Shown: positions 7,906-16,860, counted from the first letter of the stretch. The stretch: DNA of 64,000 bases from Priestia abyssalis (GCF_002019595.1 NZ_KV917369.1:4046624-4110623); one strand, 5' to 3'. Numbers and translations are program-made. Notes: a model not told the origin generated them from the sequence alone.

Positions 7906-8115
7906 TTACAAACCTGTATCTTTATTGAATTCAAGGGTCACTCCTGTTCCCAGCATCAGGATTCCAAGCGATCGCGGAAAGGATTTGGCTTTTATCGCAC
8001 TCACCATGAATGTCAGTAAAGATACAGCTGCAACCAAATGTTGCAGCCAATGATAGTGAACAAAGTATTGAATTAAAAATACTCCGCACATATCCTTTTT
8101 GTATTTCTTGGTCAT
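7906..8115 (-). pseudogene. Probable N-terminal remnant of a membrane protein
   Basis: The open frame encodes 69 aa with two hydrophobic segments and ends FNKDTGL. After the TAA the same frame continues with a clearly hydrophobic stretch (GISQGILLILSLYLLNK) before reaching the terminator of the neighbouring gene. This looks like a truncated gene with a nonsense mutation. There is no good ribosome binding site before the ATG. The original family is not identified. It lies 7 bp after the yjcZ-like gene and could be read through from it. Confidence 0.45.
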
Positions 8116-8122
8116 TCTTTAA

Positions 8123-8221
8123 TTAGTAACCGTATCCGCCTAAAGCACTTGCTCCGATGATGATTAATAAAATAAACAATACGACGATTAACGCAAAACT
8201 GCTATTATTTCCTCCTGACAT
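8123..8221 (-). CDS. YjcZ-family sporulation miniprotein (32 aa)
   Basis: The protein is 32 aa: a short MSGGNNSSFALI head, one hydrophobic segment (VVLFILLIIIG) and a Gly/Tyr-rich end (ALGGYGY). This is the pattern of YjcZ/YhaL-like tiny sporulation proteins. The ATG at 8221 has AGGGGAG 9 bases upstream. A SigK-like promoter lies about 60 bp upstream. It is expected to be a membrane or spore-associated peptide made late in the mother cell; the exact role is not established. Confidence 0.85.
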   Translation of the reverse strand: MSGGNNSSFALIVVLFILLIIIGASALGGYGY

Positions 8222-8279
8222 TCATATCAACTCCCCTTTTAAAAATGGAAAGGAACTGATGATTTGTCCCTTTGCTCTT

Positions 8280-8305
8280 ATGATATGAATTCACAAAAGA
8301 ATGGT
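8280..8305 (-). promoter_or_regulatory. SigK-like promoter of the yjcZ-type gene
   Basis: On the minus strand AC (8304-8305), 16 bases and CATATCAT (8280-8287) fit the AC-N16-CATANNNT consensus of sporulation factor SigK. It lies about 60 bp from the start codon. Confidence 0.55.
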
Positions 8306-8368
8306 TTGGACTTTTGAAACAAAAGGGGGAAAAATAGAAAATAACTGAGTTAACTGCCTATCAAAAAA

Positions 8369-8794
8369 TTGTATAATACATATGATTACTCTTCTCGTCT
8401 GAAAGGCTTGAAATCTTCTGTTGTCAGCGGCTGGGGAATACTGGATGCCGGGGCTTTACTGTTCTTCATTCAACCTTCATGGAAAAGTTATGAGAAAATG
8501 CTGGAATGGGATTCCTTTTTGCTGATTCTCGTTGTCCTTCTTACTCTTTTCTGGGCATGTGTACCGTTTTTCCTATTCGTGGAAAGCCTGAAATTTTTAA
8601 GCCCAACAGAAGTTAGTATTTTATCAAGCGTTGAACCGCTAATAGCAGCAATTGTCTCTGTAACATGGCTGCTTGAGCCATTCGGGCTTTATCAAATCAT
8701 CGGAAGCTTCTTGATTATTGTGACAGCTGTATTATTTTCAATGCCCAAAAAAGACCCTGCTTCTTCAGGTATGTCTCCTGAAAAAGCAGGGTGA
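8369..8794 (+). pseudogene. C-terminal half of an EamA/DMT-type transporter
   Basis: About 141 codons match only the second EamA repeat: SSRLKGLKSSVVSGWGILDAG, then WACVPFFLFVESLKFLSPTEVSILSSVEPL and a last helix. Intact members have about 300 aa and ten helices. The first repeat is missing and there is no credible ribosome binding site (the nominal start is a TTG in AT-rich sequence), so this is very likely a gene remnant. It is next to another decayed gene at 7906-8115. Confidence 0.75.
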
Positions 8795-8938
8795 TTCTTT
8801 CAGACATGGGGTGAAGGAGCCTGCAAACCTTCACTCCATTTTCATTTTAGCTTTGTTAGACAGTAATGATTGACAATTACAGCTGATATTTGTATTTTTC
8901 CCATTTATTCATCCTTACAAGCTTTACTGTCCAGCAGA

Positions 8939-10282
8939 CTACCTTCCCAGCACTTCTTGTGGGCTCTTATCGGACGCAAAAGCTGCCCTTTCCACCGCAT
9001 CGGCTACCATTTCATGGACTTTTGGATCCAGCGGATGCGGAACCAAATCACCCGGTTTTGTTTCCGCCGCGATGGCTTCTGCTGCAGCAACCAGCATTTC
9101 ATGGGTAATGTCACGAGCTCCGGCATTCAGCACACCGCGGAAAATGCCAGGAAAACCAAGAACATTGTTCACGGAGCGGCCGTCCGCTGCATAAGCAGCT
9201 CCTGCTTCTAATGCCTCTTCCGGCTCAATTTCCGGTTTCGGATTAGATAAAGCGAGAATAATTTGCCCTTGACGCACCCACTCTTTTTTAATAAGTCCTG
9301 GAACACCGGTAGTAGCGATGACAATATCCGATTGTTCCATCAACTCTTCAAGGCTTTCAACCGGATTTCCTCCATAGCCCTTCAATCTTTCTTTCGCTTC
9401 CGGAGACTTGTCCGCTCCGAAAACATTCTTTACGCCAAAGGCCATGAACATACGGCAGATTGCCAAGCCGGCTGCCCCAAGACCAATTTGTCCCACTGTC
9501 GCTTTTTCTAAATCTACACCAGCACTTTTACAAGCTGAAATCGCCGCGGCGAGGGTAACCACAGCCGTACCGTGCTGATCATCATGCATAACCGGAATGT
9601 CTAAATCCCTCTTCAATCGCTCTTCTACTTCAAAACAATGCGGTGAACCAATATCTTCTAACAGGATCCCGCCAAAGCCAGGCGAAATATGCTTCACTGT
9701 CTGGACGATTTTATCCGGATCTTTCGTATCTAAAAGAATGGGAATGCCATTGATGCCGGCTAACTGATCGAAAAGGGCAGCTTTCCCCTCCATTACAGGC
9801 ATTCCCGCAACCGGGCCAATGTCTCCGAGTCCTAAAATCGCTGTTCCGTCCGTGACGATGGCAACCGTATTGCTGATGTTCGTATAAATTTTCGCTTTCT
9901 CCGGCTCCTTCTCAATCACGCGGCAAACGTTTGCCACACCTGGCGTGTAGACACGTCTCAAATCAGCAAGAGTTTGAATCGGCATCTTGCTTTTCATCTG
10001 AATTTTGCCGCCTTCATGCGCACGAAGAACATCATCTGAAACTGTATGTAGAAGAATGCCCCCTCCAAGTTCGCGAATGGCGTCCAATAATACTTCGAGC
10101 TTTGCTTCATTCTCCACTTGTACTGTAATGTTGCGCTTCGTATAATTGGCCCCTACATGTACAGTTTCAATCTCTCCGATATCTCCCCCGGCAAGACCGA
10201 TTGCCGTCGCTACCTTTCCAAGATTTCCGGGAGTGGACGGGGTTTGCACAAGTAAAGTGCGAATGATGTTTTTATTAATCAT
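8939..10282 (-). CDS. mleA: Malic/malolactic enzyme MleA with N-terminal ACT domain
   Basis: An N-terminal ACT-like domain (LLVQTPSTPGNLGKVATAIG, about residues 8-75) is followed by the malic enzyme N domain (YTPGVANVCRVI) and NAD-binding domain (GLGAAGLAICRMF). It converts malate oxidatively to pyruvate or by the malolactic route to lactate. ATG at 10282 follows GGAGGT by 8 bases. The longer frame to 10366 lacks such a site. The 447-aa length fits MleA. The order ansA-ansB-mleN-mleA is that of the B. subtilis locus, which supports the name over other malic enzymes. Confidence 0.88.
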   Translation of the reverse strand: MINKNIIRTLLVQTPSTPGNLGKVATAIGLAGGDIGEIETVHVGANYTKRNITVQVENEAKLEVLLDAIRELGGGILLHTVSDDVLRAHEGGKIQMKSKMPIQTLADLRRVYTPGVANVCRVIEKEPEKAKIYTNISNTVAIVTDGTAILGLGDIGPVAGMPVMEGKAALFDQLAGINGIPILLDTKDPDKIVQTVKHISPGFGGILLEDIGSPHCFEVEERLKRDLDIPVMHDDQHGTAVVTLAAAISACKSAGVDLEKATVGQIGLGAAGLAICRMFMAFGVKNVFGADKSPEAKERLKGYGGNPVESLEELMEQSDIVIATTGVPGLIKKEWVRQGQIILALSNPKPEIEPEEALEAGAAYAADGRSVNNVLGFPGIFRGVLNAGARDITHEMLVAAAEAIAAETKPGDLVPHPLDPKVHEMVADAVERAAFASDKSPQEVLGR

Positions 10283-10421
10283 AGCTAAATACCTCCGAAT
10301 ACATTTAAATACAGGATTAGAGCGAAGGAATTCCTCCGCTCCAAAATATTGATTATTTAAAATCAACCATTAAAAGAATAAAGAAAGTCCATTGTATTTT
10401 CATTGATGATGCAGTGTTCAA

Positions 10422-11840
10422 TTAATTAGCATGCTTATGCAGCGCTTGTTGCTCCGTTTTAACTTCCCCTGTATACCAAATGCATTTTCCTGTATATCCG
10501 TAAATTAAAGCAATACCAAGAGAAACAAAACTTAGCCACATAAATGGTAAATAAGATAATGTAGATACACCTAGAATTCCTGCCATAAAAATACCGTTGT
10601 CGGACCATGGTACCATCCCCGAAGTCATCGTACCGCCGACCTCTGAATTCCGAGACAGCACTCTTCGGTCAATTCGCAATTTGTCATAGCTTTCTTCCAT
10701 AATTTTAGGCGTTAAAATTAATGATACATACATGGCGCAGCCAAATACGTTTGCTAAAAATGCCACAATCAGCGTGGAAAAGGTTACGTTTCCTGCGGAT
10801 GTCAGTTTATGCTGAAACTTGGAAACAATCACTTTTAATACGCCTAGCTGCTCTAGTAGACCGCCAAATCCCAGACCGAAAATAATGACCATGACAGATC
10901 CGAGCATTCCTTCAACTCCTCCGCGATTCAAGAGCTTGTCCATAAAATCGATACCCGTATCAGCAGAAAAGCCAACGTAAGCAGTACCAATGGCATCAAC
11001 AAAACTCATCCCCTGGAACAAAGAAGCCCAAATAGCACCAAGGAGGGCACCAGCGGTAATCGTCGGCATGGAAGGCTTTTTCAACGCAAGTAGAACAATA
11101 ACAAACACAGCAGGCACCAGCATCCAAATTTGAATATCAAACATGTCAAGTAATGAAGACTTTAGAAAATCGACCTTGTCCAAATCGACATTTTTTCCGC
11201 CGTACACAAATCCTGCGATGGTGAAAAGAATTCCGGTAATAATAAATGCAGGAAGAGATAAATACAACATAGCGCGTACATGCGCAATTACATCGACTTT
11301 CGACATGGACGCTGCAAGCACGGTACTATCAGATAATGGTGATAGTTTATCTCCAAAATAAGCACCAGAAAGAACGGCTCCCGCCACAAGCGGAAGTGGA
11401 AGTCCAAGACCTTCCCCGATTGCCATCATCGCAATTCCCGCTGTCCCAACTGTTCCCCATGACGTACCAGTTGCCACAGATGTAATAGAGCAGATAGCAA
11501 GTGTTGCAAGCAAGAAAATGCTTGGATGTATAAATTCCAAACCATAATAAATAAGTGTTGGCACAACACCGCCGGCAATCCATGTCCCAATAAGAGCACC
11601 AACCGCGATTAGAATTAATATGGCCTCAAGGCCTTTTGAAATCCCCTTCGTGATCATCTCTTGCAGATCTGGATAACCATACCCCAACCTTACTCCAAGC
11701 AATATAACAAGAAACCACGAAATAAACAAAGCAAGTTGTATCGGCAAGTTAAAAAACGCCGTGAACGAAAAGACAATTGCCAAAAACAAACCGAGAACGC
11801 AAACAATTTCTAACATGGACGGCAAGCGTACATTTTTCAA
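10422..11840 (-). CDS. mleN: Malate-lactate/Na+-H+ antiporter MleN (NhaC family)
   Basis: This 472-aa protein has about 11-12 hydrophobic segments and the NhaC-family motifs GTSWGTVGTAGIAMMAIG and GAYFGDKLSPLSDSTVLA. MleN exchanges Na+ and lactate for H+ and malate, bringing malate to MleA, encoded 140 bp downstream. It sits between ansB and mleA as in B. subtilis. A cre-like sequence lies about 27-40 bp before the start. No truncation is seen. Confidence 0.9.
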   Translation of the reverse strand: MKNVRLPSMLEIVCVLGLFLAIVFSFTAFFNLPIQLALFISWFLVILLGVRLGYGYPDLQEMITKGISKGLEAILILIAVGALIGTWIAGGVVPTLIYYGLEFIHPSIFLLATLAICSITSVATGTSWGTVGTAGIAMMAIGEGLGLPLPLVAGAVLSGAYFGDKLSPLSDSTVLAASMSKVDVIAHVRAMLYLSLPAFIITGILFTIAGFVYGGKNVDLDKVDFLKSSLLDMFDIQIWMLVPAVFVIVLLALKKPSMPTITAGALLGAIWASLFQGMSFVDAIGTAYVGFSADTGIDFMDKLLNRGGVEGMLGSVMVIIFGLGFGGLLEQLGVLKVIVSKFQHKLTSAGNVTFSTLIVAFLANVFGCAMYVSLILTPKIMEESYDKLRIDRRVLSRNSEVGGTMTSGMVPWSDNGIFMAGILGVSTLSYLPFMWLSFVSLGIALIYGYTGKCIWYTGEVKTEQQALHKHAN

Positions 11841-11866
11841 CCCAATTCCCCCTTGAAATAAACAAA

Positions 11867-11880
11867 CTAAAACGCTTTCA
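11867..11880 (-). promoter_or_regulatory. mleN: cre-like site upstream of mleN
   Basis: The minus strand reads TGAAAGCGTTTTAG, matching the central AANCGN core of the CcpA site but deviating in the last two bases. Catabolite control is plausible, not proven. Confidence 0.35.
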
Positions 11881-12011
11881 AATATTTGGTAAAAAACAGA
11901 CTATATTTCTCCCCTTATAATCCTGTAAAAAATTCCCTTATCCAACCCTGTTGCAAACACTCAAGCTACTCTTTTTTATTGGGCAACATAATCGTTCGTA
12001 TGCATCTGTGA

Positions 12012-12045
12012 GCCTATCAATGCTTTACGTCTTGATAGGCTTTTC
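12012..12045. terminator. Hairpin between ansB and mleN
   Basis: GCCTATCAA (12012-12020) pairs with TTGATAGGC (12032-12040). The T-run follows on the plus strand, so on the minus strand it is probably a weak attenuator or mRNA 3' end rather than a full terminator. Confidence 0.4.
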
Positions 12046-12078
12046 ACCACTCCTCAAAATCCAAACTTGACTTCCCAT

Positions 12079-13506
12079 TTATTTGCGATCAAAAAGAGCA
12101 CTCCCGGCAATACCAGGGTTTGTCATTTCATATGGATTTAAAATTAAGTCAAGCTCTTCCTCTGTCAACACGTCATACTGGAGACAAAGCTCACGTACCG
12201 ATTTACCTTTTAAGATGGCTTCGCGTGCAATACGTGACACGACCTCATACCCGAGATGCGGATTAACCGCCGTAATGATGCCTACGCTTTTTTCGACGTA
12301 TTCTTTAAGCCTGTCTTCATTCGCTTCAATGCCTGCCAAACAATACTCTGTAAAGCTGCGGAAAGCATTATTCATAATGCTGATGGATTGAAGTAAGTTA
12401 AAGACAAGTACGGGCTCCATTACATTTAACTCAAGCTGGCCTGCTTCTGACGCCAGGCAAATCGTATGATCGTTCCCGATTACTTGGAATGCCACTTGAT
12501 TAATGAGCTCCGGCATGACAGGATTGACCTTTCCAGGCATAATGGAAGAACCAGGTTGACGCGCTGGCAATGCGATTTCTCCAAGTCCTGCACGAGGGCC
12601 TGATGCCATTAAACGCAGGTCATTCGCGATTTTTGACATGTTAATCATACACACTTTCAATGCCGCTGATACTTCCGTATAGGCATCCGTATTTTGTGTG
12701 GCATCCACAAGATGATCAGCTCCCACAAGCGGCAATCCGCTAATGTCCGCAAGATGCGCAACAACATTTTGAATATAGCGAGGGTCGGCATTTAACCCTG
12801 TTCCCACTGCCGTTGCACCCATGTTGATTTCATATAAATGTTCGCGTGTTTGACCAATGCGCTTCATATCCCGTTCTACGGCACGGCTGTAAGCTTCAAA
12901 CTCTTGTCCGAGGCGAATGGGTACCGCATCCTGAAGATGAGTGCGCCCCATCTTAATGACATGGTCAAACTGCTGTGCTTTTTGCTTAAAAGTATCCAGC
13001 ATATATTGCATCGTATCTAACAGCTTCTCTAACAGATTAAGTGTAGAAATATGAATGGCTGTCGGGAATACATCGTTTGTTGATTGCGACATGTTCACAT
13101 GGCTGTTTGGACTTAGCTTGCCATAGTCACCTTTGTTATGACCAAGCAACTCGAGCGCACGATTGGCAATAACTTCGTTTGCATTCATGTTCATTGAAGT
13201 ACCCGCGCCGCCTTGGATGGGATCAACGATAAAGTACTCGTGCCATTTTCCTTCAATCACTTCATCTGCTGCCTGAACAATTGCCTCACCTAATCCTTCA
13301 TACAGACGCTTAACATCCATATTGGCAAGTGCGGCCGCCTTTTTAACCATTGCCAAAGCTTTAATCATTTCTCCATGGACTCTGTATCCTGTTATAGGAA
13401 AATTCTCTACAGCCCTTAAAGTTTGGACTCCGTAATACACATCTGCCGGGATTTCCTTTTCTCCAAGAAAATCCTTTTCAAGTCGGTATGCCATTGTATT
13501 TTCCAC
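12079..13506 (-). CDS. ansB: Aspartate ammonia-lyase (aspartase)
   Basis: This 475-aa fumarase/aspartase superfamily enzyme has the signature loop GSSIMPGKVNPVMPE, plus GGAGTSMNMNANEV and MGRTHLQDAVPI. It cleaves L-aspartate to fumarate and ammonia. It follows ansA after 6 bp, so asparagine is fed through aspartate into the TCA cycle. The likely start is GTG at 13506 (MENTMAYRLEKDFLG); ATG at 13494 is an alternative. Length and N terminus agree with Bacillus AnsB. Confidence 0.93.
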   Translation of the reverse strand: MENTMAYRLEKDFLGEKEIPADVYYGVQTLRAVENFPITGYRVHGEMIKALAMVKKAAALANMDVKRLYEGLGEAIVQAADEVIEGKWHEYFIVDPIQGGAGTSMNMNANEVIANRALELLGHNKGDYGKLSPNSHVNMSQSTNDVFPTAIHISTLNLLEKLLDTMQYMLDTFKQKAQQFDHVIKMGRTHLQDAVPIRLGQEFEAYSRAVERDMKRIGQTREHLYEINMGATAVGTGLNADPRYIQNVVAHLADISGLPLVGADHLVDATQNTDAYTEVSAALKVCMINMSKIANDLRLMASGPRAGLGEIALPARQPGSSIMPGKVNPVMPELINQVAFQVIGNDHTICLASEAGQLELNVMEPVLVFNLLQSISIMNNAFRSFTEYCLAGIEANEDRLKEYVEKSVGIITAVNPHLGYEVVSRIAREAILKGKSVRELCLQYDVLTEEELDLILNPYEMTNPGIAGSALFDRK

Positions 13507-13512
13507 TATGTT

Positions 13513-14523
13513 CTACCTGCTTTCCTCATAGCTATAAAATGTTATATCATCTGCAATTGGTGTTTCCATCATTGTTTTGACGTCTTGAGGGTTCTGTGTC
13601 TGACCCAACACCCACATTAATTTAGGGACGATGGCTTCTGTGTTCATATTTCTGGAACGAATGATGACGCTTTGGTCCACTTTTCGTCCTACTTCATAAA
13701 TACTAATATCTTCGCCTTCTTCTAAGCATTGTGTCGTAATAACGACTGAAATTCCGCATTCTGTCATTTCATTCAATTTAGCCAAAATGTCTCTTCCTTG
13801 AAACGGAATCCCGCCGCTTCCATAGCTTTCTATAACAATGCCTTTATATACGTTCTTTAAAGCATCAAATATTTCCGGTTTGATCCCCGGGTGTAGCTTC
13901 ATTAGAAACACATCTGTGCAAAGAGCGGTGTTCAGTTTGACTTCCTTCTGTTTTGGTACATGGATTTCATTAGTATACTCAATTGCAGTTTCCTTGATAA
14001 AGGCAATATATGGGTAGTTAATACTTTCGAACGCATCATAGCTTTTTGTTCTTAGCTTAATAGCTCTTGTTCCTTGAATGACCCTGCCATCAAACACAAC
14101 ATATACTCCCCCTACGCCTTCGCAAGCAAAACGAATGGCATCGGATACATTTTTTCTTGCATCCGTTTTCGTGTATGAGATTGGAATTTGAGAGCCTGTC
14201 ACAATAATTGGCTTGTCCACATCTTGCAGCATATAAGAGAGAGCTGCTGAAGTGTAGGCCATCGTATCTGTTCCATGAGTGATCACAAACCCGTCATAGT
14301 CATTGTAATTTTCATAGATGGCTTCTGCCATTTTCACCCAATATTCCGGTTGCATATTCGTGCTGTCAATGTTCATCAAAGCTATATGATCAATCTCGTA
14401 GCTTTGATTTAATCCTGATAAATGACTTAAAAGCTCTTCCGTCTTTGCTCCAGGAACCAGCCCATTTTCCCCTTGTACTGAAACAATCGTTCCGCCAGTC
14501 GTTAACAATAATAACTTTTTCAT
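13513..14523 (-). CDS. ansA: L-asparaginase AnsA
   Basis: The N-terminal LTTGGTIVS motif carries the nucleophilic Thr, and [14 protein letters not shown] is the second catalytic block (Thr-Asp). There is no signal peptide, so it is the cytoplasmic type I enzyme, producing aspartate and ammonia. Its ATG has AGGAGGGGAAGAT upstream. It is first of the ansAB-mleNA series and divergent from ansR. A SigA promoter with an embedded palindrome lies at 14605-14633. Confidence 0.93.
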   Translation of the reverse strand: MKKLLLLTTGGTIVSVQGENGLVPGAKTEELLSHLSGLNQSYEIDHIALMNIDSTNMQPEYWVKMAEAIYENYNDYDGFVITHGTDTMAYTSAALSYMLQDVDKPIIVTGSQIPISYTKTDARKNVSDAIRFACEGVGGVYVVFDGRVIQGTRAIKLRTKSYDAFESINYPYIAFIKETAIEYTNEIHVPKQKEVKLNTALCTDVFLMKLHPGIKPEIFDALKNVYKGIVIESYGSGGIPFQGRDILAKLNEMTECGISVVITTQCLEEGEDISIYEVGRKVDQSVIIRSRNMNTEAIVPKLMWVLGQTQNPQDVKTMMETPIADDITFYSYEESR

Positions 14524-14604
14524 ATCTTCCCCTCCTTTAAAAATAGCTTGTCCTCATCCTAAAGTGACAATAAGTATAATTGTTTAAAAATTAAGAAGAA
14601 TTCA

Positions 14605-14698
14605 TCTATAATACGCTTTTCGCGTACACTCAAAGTAATTATAGTAATGATATATTGAGAAATCAAGTAAAATATTATTCATTTCGCGTACATTTCAT
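14605..14698. promoter_or_regulatory. ansA promoter with candidate AnsR operators
   Basis: On the minus strand TTGAGT (14628-14633), 17 bp and TATAGA (14605-14610) form the ansA promoter. The spacer contains a perfect palindrome, TACGC-TTTTC-GCGTA (14612-14626). The half site TTCGCGTACA (14619-14628) recurs at 14683-14692, 64 bp away, just upstream of the ansR TATAAT (14712-14717). The placement suits a repressor controlling both directions. Confidence 0.55.
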
Positions 14699-14743
14699 GA
14701 AAGGAAGATGATATAATAAATTTAGATAAAGGAGCGTAGAAAG

Positions 14744-15121
14744 ATGATTTTAAGTAGATTAACTACATTAAGAAAGAGTAAAGATTGGTCCCTGCAAGAT
14801 GCAGCTGATCAGCTTGGAATCGCAAAGAGCACCTATGCAGGATACGAATCAGGTTACCGTCGGCCTTCATTGGAAGCAATCAAACTAATGGCTGATTTAT
14901 TTGAAACATCCATTGATTACTTGCTCGGCAGAGTCGACCATTCAACCTTCCCCTCCCAGAGGGATAAAAGAGAGTCCACCAAACAACTCGAATTAACGGA
15001 ATCATCTACATTTACATTGGCTGTCGATGGAACTCCGCTCTCCCAAGAAGAAACACAGCAATTTGTCGCCTTTATCAGGGCGAAGCGGGAGATAGAGGGG
15101 AAATCTCGCCAACATCCCTGA
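14744..15121 (+). CDS. ansR: AnsR, HTH repressor of the asparaginase/aspartase operon
   Basis: A 125-aa Xre-type regulator. Its N-terminal HTH (LTTLRKSKDWSLQDAADQLG, IAKSTYAGYESGYRRPSLEA) matches Bacillus AnsR closely. The C-terminal tail has DGTPLSQEETQQFVAFIRAKR. AnsR represses ansAB and is relieved by aspartate/asparagine. Its ATG has AAGGAGCG upstream. The gene is divergent from ansA. The same spacer has the repeated TTCGCGTACA sites described above. Confidence 0.92.
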   Translation: MILSRLTTLRKSKDWSLQDAADQLGIAKSTYAGYESGYRRPSLEAIKLMADLFETSIDYLLGRVDHSTFPSQRDKRESTKQLELTESSTFTLAVDGTPLSQEETQQFVAFIRAKREIEGKSRQHP

Positions 15122-15142
15122 CGGAAAAATCGTCTATTAGAA

Positions 15143-15158
15143 GCGTATATTTCATGAA
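15143..15158. promoter_or_regulatory. Third AnsR-site-like sequence 3' of ansR
   Basis: GCGTATATTTCATGAA matches 15 of 16 bases of 14686-14701 (GCGTACATTTCATGAA). It lies after the ansR stop, so a function is uncertain. Confidence 0.3.
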
Positions 15159-15178
15159 TTTCTTATCTCACTCACGAT

Positions 15179-15212
15179 AAAACAGCCTGGTTCAATAACC
15201 AGGCTGTTTTAT
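15179..15212. terminator. Bidirectional terminator between ansR and the DUF2187 gene
   Basis: A perfect 14-bp stem, AAAACAGCCTGGTT with AACCAGGCTGTTTT, has T-runs on both strands. It serves two convergent genes. Confidence 0.9.
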
Positions 15213-15454
15213 GACGGTAAAATATTATATCGATTATGACGCACATTCGTAAGATCACTCTCAATTCTTAATAATTTCGTAAGAGCTGGATCTAACAGTT
15301 TGACAATAACTGAATTCTCATTAATTTTGATTACTTCCCCTGTTAATGCAACGATTTCTTTTTGCCGCTGTTTAAATACCTCTCTCTCCCATTTGATCCT
15401 ATCTCCGATTTTTACTGCTAAATGATTATGTAATGATTCCTTTGGTTGTTTCAT
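15209..15454 (-). CDS. DUF2187-family small protein (YkvS-like)
   Basis: An 81-aa protein with a KOW/SH3-like beta pattern: VKIGDRIKW, then GEVIKINENSVIVKLL, then the DLTNVRHNRYNIL ending typical of DUF2187. There is no membrane segment. The ATG has an AAGGAGGAAGCC site. It is a single-gene unit closed by the shared terminator at 15179-15212. The function of the family is unknown. Confidence 0.8.
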   Translation of the reverse strand: MKQPKESLHNHLAVKIGDRIKWEREVFKQRQKEIVALTGEVIKINENSVIVKLLDPALTKLLRIESDLTNVRHNRYNILPS

Positions 15455-15592
15455 TGGCTTCCTCCTTGTATAGTGCGTTTAAAAACCTTCTATGTACTGA
15501 GAGGGTTCCATAAGTAGTTAATGGTTACTGGTCTTTACAGCAACTTCTTTTTACATCTGCCCTTCTATTCACAGCAAAGTAAGCAGTTGTGA

Positions 15593-15772
15593 CTAATGAA
15601 CCTTTGAAAACCAGCTTCCTTCCTCTTGTTCGATAACTTCCCCATTTTCACTTAAATTAAACCGGATTTTTGTAATATAAAAACAAAAAATAATCTATTT
15701 ATAATCTGTTTTCCTTAAAACAGCCTGAACAAATTCTTTCAAACAGCAAACATCTTTCCCTTCTCCCGTCAT
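15593..15772 (-). pseudogene. Possible small gene broken by an in-frame TAG
   Basis: In the otherwise empty 15455-15800 interval, one minus-strand frame runs from ATG (15770-15772) for 25 codons (GEGKDVCCLKEFVQAVL), meets TAG at 15695-15697, then stays open in the same frame for 33 codons ending EEGSWFSKVH. Both halves look coding in composition. There is no good ribosome binding site. This suggests a decayed small Cys-containing protein, but the call is tentative. I see nothing else in this gap. Confidence 0.35.
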
Positions 15773-15800
15773 ATATTTTCAATAGAAGGAGAGTGTGACG

Positions 15801-16433
15801 ATGAGAGTACGATCATTATATGTCCCTAAAGCAAAAGTGAAATACTGTCGTGATGATATGACGATTCAAGAGGCCATCGATTTTTTGCGGGAAACGGGCT
15901 ATCGCTGTGTACCTGTCCTTAAAGACGACGTGTTTTTAGGATTGGTTTATAAAATTGATGCGAAGGAATACATATATGAACAAAACGGTTCTCCTGGTGC
16001 GTCCGTTCAAGAGATCACCATGGATACCGATGCGGTTATTACAGAGAACTCTTCGTTCGTCAAAGCGCTTTTTACTATTAAAAGGCTTCCGTTTTTAGCC
16101 GTTGTCGATGAAGAGCGGCGCTTAAAAGGGATTCTTACCCATAATGCAGTGATGGAAGTGCTTGAAGATGCTTTAGGCGTCAAAACCGGCGGGATTCACT
16201 TTACGATTGCTGCCTCCCACACGAAGAGTTCTCTTTACCATATTACCGATATTTTAAAGCACTATAATATTGAAGGGCTCATTACGTTAGATAACGGCAC
16301 ACGCTTGTTCCGCCGTATCGGCGTTACCATCCCGTTAACGACTCCTCCTCAAGATGTAACGACGCTTACTTACCTGCTGGAGAAAAAAGGCTATCGCGTC
16401 CTTGACCGCGAGATTATTCAAGCGAAAGTATAA
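15801..16433 (+). CDS. CBS-domain protein with C-terminal ACT-like domain (CbpA-like)
   Basis: Two CBS motifs occupy about residues 10-125 (MTIQEAIDFLRETGYRCVPVL; FVKALFTIKRLPFLAVVDEERRLKGILTHNAV). A C-terminal region of about 80 aa (IHFTIAASHTKSSLYHITDILKHYNI) looks like an ACT-type fold. This layout matches CbpA-type c-di-AMP-binding proteins of Firmicutes. ATG at 15801 has AAGGAGAG upstream and is better spaced than GTG at 15795. No membrane segment. c-di-AMP or adenine nucleotide binding is inference from the family. Confidence 0.78.
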   Translation: MRVRSLYVPKAKVKYCRDDMTIQEAIDFLRETGYRCVPVLKDDVFLGLVYKIDAKEYIYEQNGSPGASVQEITMDTDAVITENSSFVKALFTIKRLPFLAVVDEERRLKGILTHNAVMEVLEDALGVKTGGIHFTIAASHTKSSLYHITDILKHYNIEGLITLDNGTRLFRRIGVTIPLTTPPQDVTTLTYLLEKKGYRVLDREIIQAKV

Positions 16434-16470
16434 AAAGCGATTCAATCAAGAATCGCTTTTCTTTTGTTCT
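16434..16470 (+). terminator. Intrinsic terminator after the CBS gene
   Basis: AAAAGCGATTC pairs with GAATCGCTTTT, followed by CTTTTGTT. Confidence 0.85.
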
Positions 16471-16568
16471 ATTCACTCTTGATGAAACTTATCATATTCA
16501 TAATCGTATGTTCAGACAGGGGAATCCATAGTACGTAAAGCCTCATGTCAAAAAAGAAGGATGGAACA

Positions 16569-16772
16569 ATGAATCGGACAAAAACAATGAAGGCTTCTGT
16601 GCTGACAGGAGCGGCTGGCGGTTCACTCTCATTCGCCGTAGCATTAAAGCTAGAATGGAATATATGGTTCAGCCTCGTTACATCACTTACCGATGGATTT
16701 TGTTTTGGTTATTTGGCCTTTACAGTCTTGCAGCGAGCAGAGAAAAAGAAATCTAAAAACATAGACCGATAG
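16569..16772 (+). CDS. Small two-helix membrane protein, unknown (67 aa)
   Basis: Not recognised. From ATG at 16569, which has a GAAGGATGG site, it has two hydrophobic segments (ASVLTGAAGGSLSFAVAL and IWFSLVTSLTDGFCFGYLAF) and a basic C-terminal tail (RAEKKKSK). The frame is open from 16545, but that start has no ribosome binding site. It stands alone, followed by a strong terminator at 16818-16857. Confidence 0.6.
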   Translation: MNRTKTMKASVLTGAAGGSLSFAVALKLEWNIWFSLVTSLTDGFCFGYLAFTVLQRAEKKKSKNIDR

Positions 16773-16817
16773 GGTTTTTCTTCATAGGAAGCAACTATAT
16801 ATTTGTATGAACAGCAG

Positions 16818-16860
16818 AAAAAAGCCAAAAATCCATTTATGGATTTTTGGCTTTTTTCTT
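16818..16860. terminator. Strong bidirectional terminator
   Basis: A perfect 17-bp stem (AAAAAAGCCAAAAATCC with its complement, loop ATTTAT) has T-runs on both strands. It lies between the small membrane gene and the 3' end of gltB. Confidence 0.85.

Noticed and set aside
15457..15800. Search for a riboswitch or T-box in the gap before the CBS gene
   Set aside because: No conserved aptamer blocks or T-box sequence found; only the broken small frame described separately.
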